Shown in pieces: positions 6,258 to 9,471 of a DNA stretch of 9,471 bases. The DNA is from an uncultured Peptococcaceae bacterium. GTDB taxonomy: Bacteria; Bacillota; Desulfitobacteriia; Desulfitobacteriales; Syntrophobotulaceae. The stretch's first letter is position 1. The number at the start of each line of letters is the position of its first letter. The stretch spans positions 1 to 9,471 of the forward strand of contig CALBJS010000156.1 in the NCBI GenBank assembly GCA_937892995.1, read 5' to 3'. Below the pieces are notes generated by a model. That model made no database searches. It was not told the DNA's origin and saw only the letters and a list, made by a program, of their open reading frames with translations. A program made the position numbers and the translations under genes.

Positions 6258-7205
6258 ATGGTATATTGTTTTTTAGGGATAGATACAAGTGCTTATACAT
6301 CATCGGTAGCAGTTATAGACGAATGTCAACAGGTCGTCTGGGAGAGTCGTCGACTTCTTGAAGTTCCGTTAGGGGAAAGGGGACTAGCCCAATCGGAGGC
6401 TCTCTTTCAACATATACAGGTACTACCAAAATTAATAAACCTGGTACCTCAAGATATCTGGTCAAAAATTGAGGGTATTGGTGTAAGCACTAGTCCTAGG
6501 CCTGTTGAAGGTTCTTATATGCCTGTCTTTACGGCAGGCTTAGCCATAGCTTCTTCTTTAGCTAGTGGATTAAGGGTAAGGCTTGTCTCGACAAGCCACC
6601 AAGAAGGGCACCTTGCTGTGGGTGCACTAGAAGGATTATTAGCACCGGATTTTTTAGCTGTTCATATTTCCGGTGGTACTACAGAACTATTAAAAGTCAG
6701 AAAGACTACTCTAGGGAAATATGATCTTCAAATATTAGGAGGAAGTACAGACCTTCATGCAGGCCAGTTCATTGATAGGGTGGGCGTGCGTTTGGGGTTT
6801 TCTTTCCCTGCCGGCAAAGAACTTGAAAAATTAGCTCTTAAGGCCGCACCTGGTTCTGCTTCCTTACTTCCTTCATCAGTGAAAGGATACGAAATGAGTT
6901 TTTCAGGTGTGGAAACTGCAGTTCAACGAATGATTGAGCGAAAAAAGCGGCCTGCAGATTTAGCTAGAGCTGTTGAAGGATGTATTGTTAGAACTATTTT
7001 TAAAGTTTTAGAGAGGGCAATAGAAGATACTGGACTGAGTGAAATTTTGATCGTAGGGGGTGTAGCTTCCAACAGGTATATTAGAAATGAACTGGATAAA
7101 AAGTTTAATAACCAAGCTAGATTATATTGGGCGAAACCAGAATTAAGTTCCGACAATGCTATTGGTGTTGCTTTGATGACTAGAGAAGCGTTAATGACAA
7201 ATTAA
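6258..7205 (+). CDS. TsaD/Kae1-family (Gcp-like) paralog, probably not canonical TsaD
   Basis: This 315-residue ASKHA-fold protein belongs to the TsaD/Kae1/Gcp family, often annotated as O-sialoglycoprotein endopeptidase. The metal-site histidines are present (H114 and H118 in SHQEGH), as is the late aspartate (D299 in SSDNA). The nucleotide-binding segments SGGTTEL (138-144), FSGVETAV (215-222) and VGGVASN (266-272) are recognisable. Hallmarks of true TsaD are altered. The GIETSCDET-type start reads GIDTSAYTS, losing the acidic pair; GPGL reads RPVE (81-84); SGGHT reads SGGTT; and DDAAGEAFDK is changed to DLHAGQFIDR. It is somewhat shorter than the usual 335-345 residues. AAAGGTG precedes the ATG by 4 bases, and the gene follows nusB by 29 bases. 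It is likely a specialised clostridial paralog with unknown substrate; a genuine tsaD is expected elsewhere in the genome. Confidence 0.85.
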   Translation: MVYCFLGIDTSAYTSSVAVIDECQQVVWESRRLLEVPLGERGLAQSEALFQHIQVLPKLINLVPQDIWSKIEGIGVSTSPRPVEGSYMPVFTAGLAIASSLASGLRVRLVSTSHQEGHLAVGALEGLLAPDFLAVHISGGTTELLKVRKTTLGKYDLQILGGSTDLHAGQFIDRVGVRLGFSFPAGKELEKLALKAAPGSASLLPSSVKGYEMSFSGVETAVQRMIERKKRPADLARAVEGCIVRTIFKVLERAIEDTGLSEILIVGGVASNRYIRNELDKKFNNQARLYWAKPELSSDNAIGVALMTREALMTN

Positions 7206-7219
7206 TTAACATTTTCGAT

Positions 7220-7233
7220 AGTCATTTTTGACT
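7220..7233 (+). repeat. Short perfect inverted repeat in the nfnA leader region
   Basis: AGTCA-TTTT-TGACT forms 5-base perfect arms around a 4-base loop, 15 bases after the stop of the TsaD-like gene. It is too AT-rich and lacks a U-run after a GC stem, so it is not a convincing terminator. It could be a weak operator or chance. Confidence 0.4.
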
Positions 7234-7279
7234 GGCTTTATTAAGATTTCAAATTTATGAATTATTTCACTAATTTAAC

Positions 7280-7309
7280 TTGACAGACTTGATAGTTAAT
7301 TTGTAATAT
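7280..7309 (+). promoter_or_regulatory. Probable sigma-A promoter of nfnAB
   Basis: A perfect -35 (TTGACA, 7280-7285) is followed after 18 bases by TAATAT (7304-7309), a 4 of 6 match to the -10. The predicted start near 7316 would leave a leader of about 75 bases. It lies in the 186-base gap before nfnA, which suggests the nfn pair is its own transcription unit. The whole gap is very AT-rich; apart from this promoter, the short inverted repeat, the GATAAT elements and the Shine-Dalgarno, nothing else is evident in it. Confidence 0.6.
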
Positions 7310-7328
7310 TTAAACAGGGTATTGCTTA

Positions 7329-7369
7329 ATTATCAGGATTTTTAAATTTGGATAATCTGCGATAATCTG
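7329..7369 (+). repeat. GATAAT elements: one inverted and two tandem copies in the nfnA leader
   Basis: The 9-base GATAATCTG occurs twice in tandem at 7351-7359 and 7361-7369, a 10-base period. The core occurs once more inverted as ATTATC at 7329-7334. Centre spacing is 22 and 10 bases, near two and one helical turns. It lies between the predicted transcription start and the Shine-Dalgarno, so it could be an operator for an unidentified regulator. The repeats are seen directly; function is inference. Confidence 0.55.
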
Positions 7370-7377
7370 TAACTTAT

Positions 7378-7384
7378 AGGGAGG
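7378..7384 (+). promoter_or_regulatory. Ribosome binding site for the nfnA TTG start
   Basis: AGGGAGG lies 7 bases before the TTG at 7392. No ATG is available in this frame near the family's usual N-terminus, so this strong site supports TTG initiation. Confidence 0.75.
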
Positions 7385-7391
7385 AATAAGA

Positions 7392-8234
7392 TTGTATAGG
7401 ATTGTAAGCAAAAGACAGCTGGCCGAAGCAATTGTTTTGCTAGAAGTAGAGGCTCCAGCAGTGGCCCAAAAGGCCAAACCGGGAGAATTTGTCATCGTTA
7501 GACAAAATGACAATTCTGAAAGAATTCCTTTAACTATTATGGATTTTAATTCTGAGAAAGGTACTATTACTATTGTTATTCAAGAAGTTGGTTTCTCATC
7601 TGCTTTAATAACTCGGATGCAAGAGGGAGATGCCTTTGTTGATTTTGTGGGACCCCTTGGTCAAGCTACGGAAATAGAAAATTACGGCACAGTATTATGT
7701 GTTGGTGGCGGTGTAGGAATTGCACCGGTTCATCCAATTGCCCGTGGCCTGAAAGAGGCGGGTAATAAGGTTATTTCCGTACTAGGTGCAAGATGCAAAG
7801 AGTTACTGATTCTTGAAGAGGAAATGAGAACAGTTAGTGATGAAGTTGTCATTACTACTGATGATGGCTCTTATGGAATTAAAGGTTTCGTTACCCATGG
7901 AATTCAATCTATCTTAGATAAAGGTATTAAAGTAGATACTATTTGGGCGATTGGCCCGGTAATTATGATGAAATCCGTTGCAAATTTCACGAGACCTTTA
8001 GGTATTAAGACTATTGTCAGCATGAATCCCATAATGGTCGATGGTACTGGAATGTGTGGAGCATGCCGACTTGATGTTGGCGGCGAAACTAAGTTTGCCT
8101 GTGTTGATGGCCCGGAATTCGATGGTCATAAAGTTGATTTTGATCTAGTTATGAAACGTTCGGCATTCTTCCGTAAGGAAGAATCTATTGCATATAGTAA
8201 TATCAAATGCCAGTGTACAAAGGGGGGCAAATAA
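7392..8234 (+). CDS. nfnA: NfnA: FAD/[2Fe-2S] subunit of NADH-dependent ferredoxin:NADP+ oxidoreductase
   Basis: NfnA is the smaller subunit (280 residues) of the electron-bifurcating transhydrogenase that couples NADPH oxidation to reduction of ferredoxin and NAD+, or the reverse. It is a PyrK-type ferredoxin reductase. The N-terminal FAD barrel includes RIPLT (44-48). An NAD(H)-binding domain has the GGGVGIAPVHPI loop (105-116). A C-terminal [2Fe-2S] motif follows: D217-x4-C222-x2-C225-x11-C237, within DGTGMCGAC and FACVDGPEFD. The aspartate sits where PyrK has its first cysteine, matching the Asp plus three Cys ligation reported for Thermotoga NfnAB. Two extra cysteines (C273, C275) lie near the C-terminus. 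Start is a TTG with a strong Shine-Dalgarno. nfnB begins one base after the stop. Confidence 0.93.
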   Translation: MYRIVSKRQLAEAIVLLEVEAPAVAQKAKPGEFVIVRQNDNSERIPLTIMDFNSEKGTITIVIQEVGFSSALITRMQEGDAFVDFVGPLGQATEIENYGTVLCVGGGVGIAPVHPIARGLKEAGNKVISVLGARCKELLILEEEMRTVSDEVVITTDDGSYGIKGFVTHGIQSILDKGIKVDTIWAIGPVIMMKSVANFTRPLGIKTIVSMNPIMVDGTGMCGACRLDVGGETKFACVDGPEFDGHKVDFDLVMKRSAFFRKEESIAYSNIKCQCTKGGK

Positions 8235-8235
8235 T

Positions 8236-9471
8236 ATGGCTTCAAAAGCACCACGTCATGACATGCCCTGTCAGGATGCTGTAGCGAGAGGGGAAAATTT
8301 TAATGAAGTTGCTCTTGGGTACTCAAGTGAAATTGCTACGGAAGAAGCTAAACGTTGCATCCAATGTAAAAAGCCCAAGTGTGTAGAGGGTTGTCCTGTA
8401 GGGGTAGATATTCCCCAATTTATTAATCAAATTGCTCAGGGAGATTTTTTAGAAGCTGCGAAAATATTAAAAGGAAAGAATACCCTTCCTGCAATTTGTG
8501 GACGTGTCTGTCCACAGGAAAGCCAATGTGAAGCTAAATGTCTTCTTGGTATTAAAGGCGAATCCGTTGCTATTGGTCGATTAGAGCGTTTTGCTGCCGA
8601 TTATGAGATGGCAAATGGGTCTAGTAAATTTGAAAAACCTGCCCCTAGTGGTAAGAAAGTGGCAATTATTGGGGCAGGTCCTGCCGGTCTTACCTGTGCG
8701 GCTGAACTAGCTCGTCAAGGGCACTCCGTGACAGTTCTAGAAGCACTTCATGTTGCCGGCGGTGTGTTAATGTATGGAATCCCAGAATTCCGTCTTCCCA
8801 AAGCTATCGTTCAAAAAGAAATTAACAGCTTAAGAGAAATGGGCGTAGAGATTCTCGTTAATCAAGTAGTAGGGAAGGTTACATCTGTTCAAGAACTGCT
8901 TGATAGCGGCTACGATGCTGTATTTATTGGTACTGGGGCCGGTCTTCCTTATTTCATGAAGATCCCTGGCGAAAATCTAAATGGAGTTTATTCTGCTAAC
9001 GAATTCTTAACTAGATCGAATCTTATGAGAGCCTATGATTTTCCGAATAATGCTACTCCTATTAAGGTAGGGGAGCAAGTAGCGGTCCTCGGTGGTGGTA
9101 ATGTGGCTATGGACGCTGCTAGAACAGCTCTACGACTTGGAGCTAAAGATGTTTACATTGTTTATCGACGTTCGATGAATGAATTGCCTGCCCGTGTGGA
9201 AGAGGTTCATCACGCTGAAGAAGAAGGAATTCAGTTTAAAATTCTCACCAATCCAGTTCAGATTAATGGTGACGAAAATGGTAATGTAAAGAGTATGATC
9301 TGTTTAAAATATGAATTAGGTGAACCGGATGCTTCGGGACGACGTCGCCCAATACCCATCGAAGGCTCGGAATTTGAACTTCCGGTTCAGACGGTGGTAG
9401 TATCTATTGGCCAAGGGCCTAATCCCTTAGTTACCACGACTACTACAGGACTTGAACTTAATAAATGGGGA
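8236..9471 (+). CDS. nfnB: NfnB: bifurcating FAD/[4Fe-4S] subunit, cut at the right edge
   Basis: NfnB is the larger subunit of the NfnAB complex, related to the glutamate synthase small subunit (GltD). It carries the bifurcating FAD, two [4Fe-4S] clusters and an NADPH site. The 412 codons seen have no stop; the family is usually about 460-470, so roughly the last 50-60 residues are missing. The N-terminal cluster domain has C41-x2-C44-x4-C49-x3-C53, then ICGRVCPQESQCEAKC with C88, C92, C98 and C102. The FAD-binding GAGPAG is at 146-151 with the VLEALHVAGG strand end after it. The NADPH-binding domain has LGGGNVAMDAAR at about 285-296. GGGGGG (8222-8227), inside the end of nfnA, precedes the ATG by 8 bases, so the two are translated together. 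Standing alone it could be read as GltD, but adjacency to nfnA decides the call. Confidence 0.93.
   Translation, partial: MASKAPRHDMPCQDAVARGENFNEVALGYSSEIATEEAKRCIQCKKPKCVEGCPVGVDIPQFINQIAQGDFLEAAKILKGKNTLPAICGRVCPQESQCEAKCLLGIKGESVAIGRLERFAADYEMANGSSKFEKPAPSGKKVAIIGAGPAGLTCAAELARQGHSVTVLEALHVAGGVLMYGIPEFRLPKAIVQKEINSLREMGVEILVNQVVGKVTSVQELLDSGYDAVFIGTGAGLPYFMKIPGENLNGVYSANEFLTRSNLMRAYDFPNNATPIKVGEQVAVLGGGNVAMDAARTALRLGAKDVYIVYRRSMNELPARVEEVHHAEEEGIQFKILTNPVQINGDENGNVKSMICLKYELGEPDASGRRRPIPIEGSEFELPVQTVVVSIGQGPNPLVTTTTTGLELNKWG

Noticed and set aside
6258..7205. Calling this gene canonical tsaD
   Set aside because: Several TsaD hallmark residues are changed and the length is short, so only family membership is claimed.
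1..9471. Mobile elements, CRISPR arrays, tRNA/rRNA genes, phage or defence system
   Set aside because: None was seen: the window is a continuous run of conserved chromosomal genes with small gaps, with no transposase, recombinase, spaced repeat array or cloverleaf.

Overview
The window reads as chromosomal DNA of an AT-rich, endospore-forming anaerobic Firmicute, most likely class Clostridia and plausibly Peptococcaceae-like (a Desulfosporosinus/Desulfitobacterium type). The basis is a complete run of spoIIIA sporulation genes, strong GGAGG-type ribosome binding sites, frequent GTG/TTG starts, and an electron-bifurcating NfnAB pair typical of anaerobes. The genus is inference; no rRNA or other definitive marker is present. 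All genes lie on the + strand.

Region 1 (1-4413) is the spoIIIA operon: the 3' end of spoIIIAA, then complete spoIIIAB, AC, AD, AE, AF, AG and AH, tightly packed. By homology these proteins form the mother-cell half of the SpoIIIA-SpoIIQ (A-Q) channel across the space between mother cell and forespore. AA is the cytosolic ATPase, AB a GspF-like membrane protein, AC/AD/AE the membrane core, and AF/AG/AH the ring-forming proteins.

Region 2 (4414-5733) begins with a 123-base gap carrying an extended -10 promoter. It then holds an envelope-stress-type module: an Asp23 family protein, an AmaP-like membrane anchor whose soluble part itself looks like an Asp23 domain, and a small DUF2273 membrane protein overlapping amaP by four bases. 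In Bacillus subtilis accB and accC lie between spoIIIAH and the Asp23 gene yqhY; here they are absent.

Region 3 (5734-7205) has nusB followed by a divergent TsaD/Kae1-family paralog. The paralog keeps the metal-binding histidines and aspartate but has lost several hallmark TsaD residues. folD and xseA, which follow nusB in B. subtilis, are not here.

Region 4 (7206-9471) has a 186-base leader with a sigma-A-like promoter and repeated GATAAT elements, then nfnA and most of nfnB. Together they encode the NADH-dependent reduced ferredoxin:NADP+ oxidoreductase; nfnB runs off the right edge.

Most of the window is recognisable and ordinary. The points most worth a second look are the altered TsaD paralog, the spaced GATAAT elements in the nfn leader, and the Asp23-AmaP-DUF2273 module joined to the sporulation channel operon.
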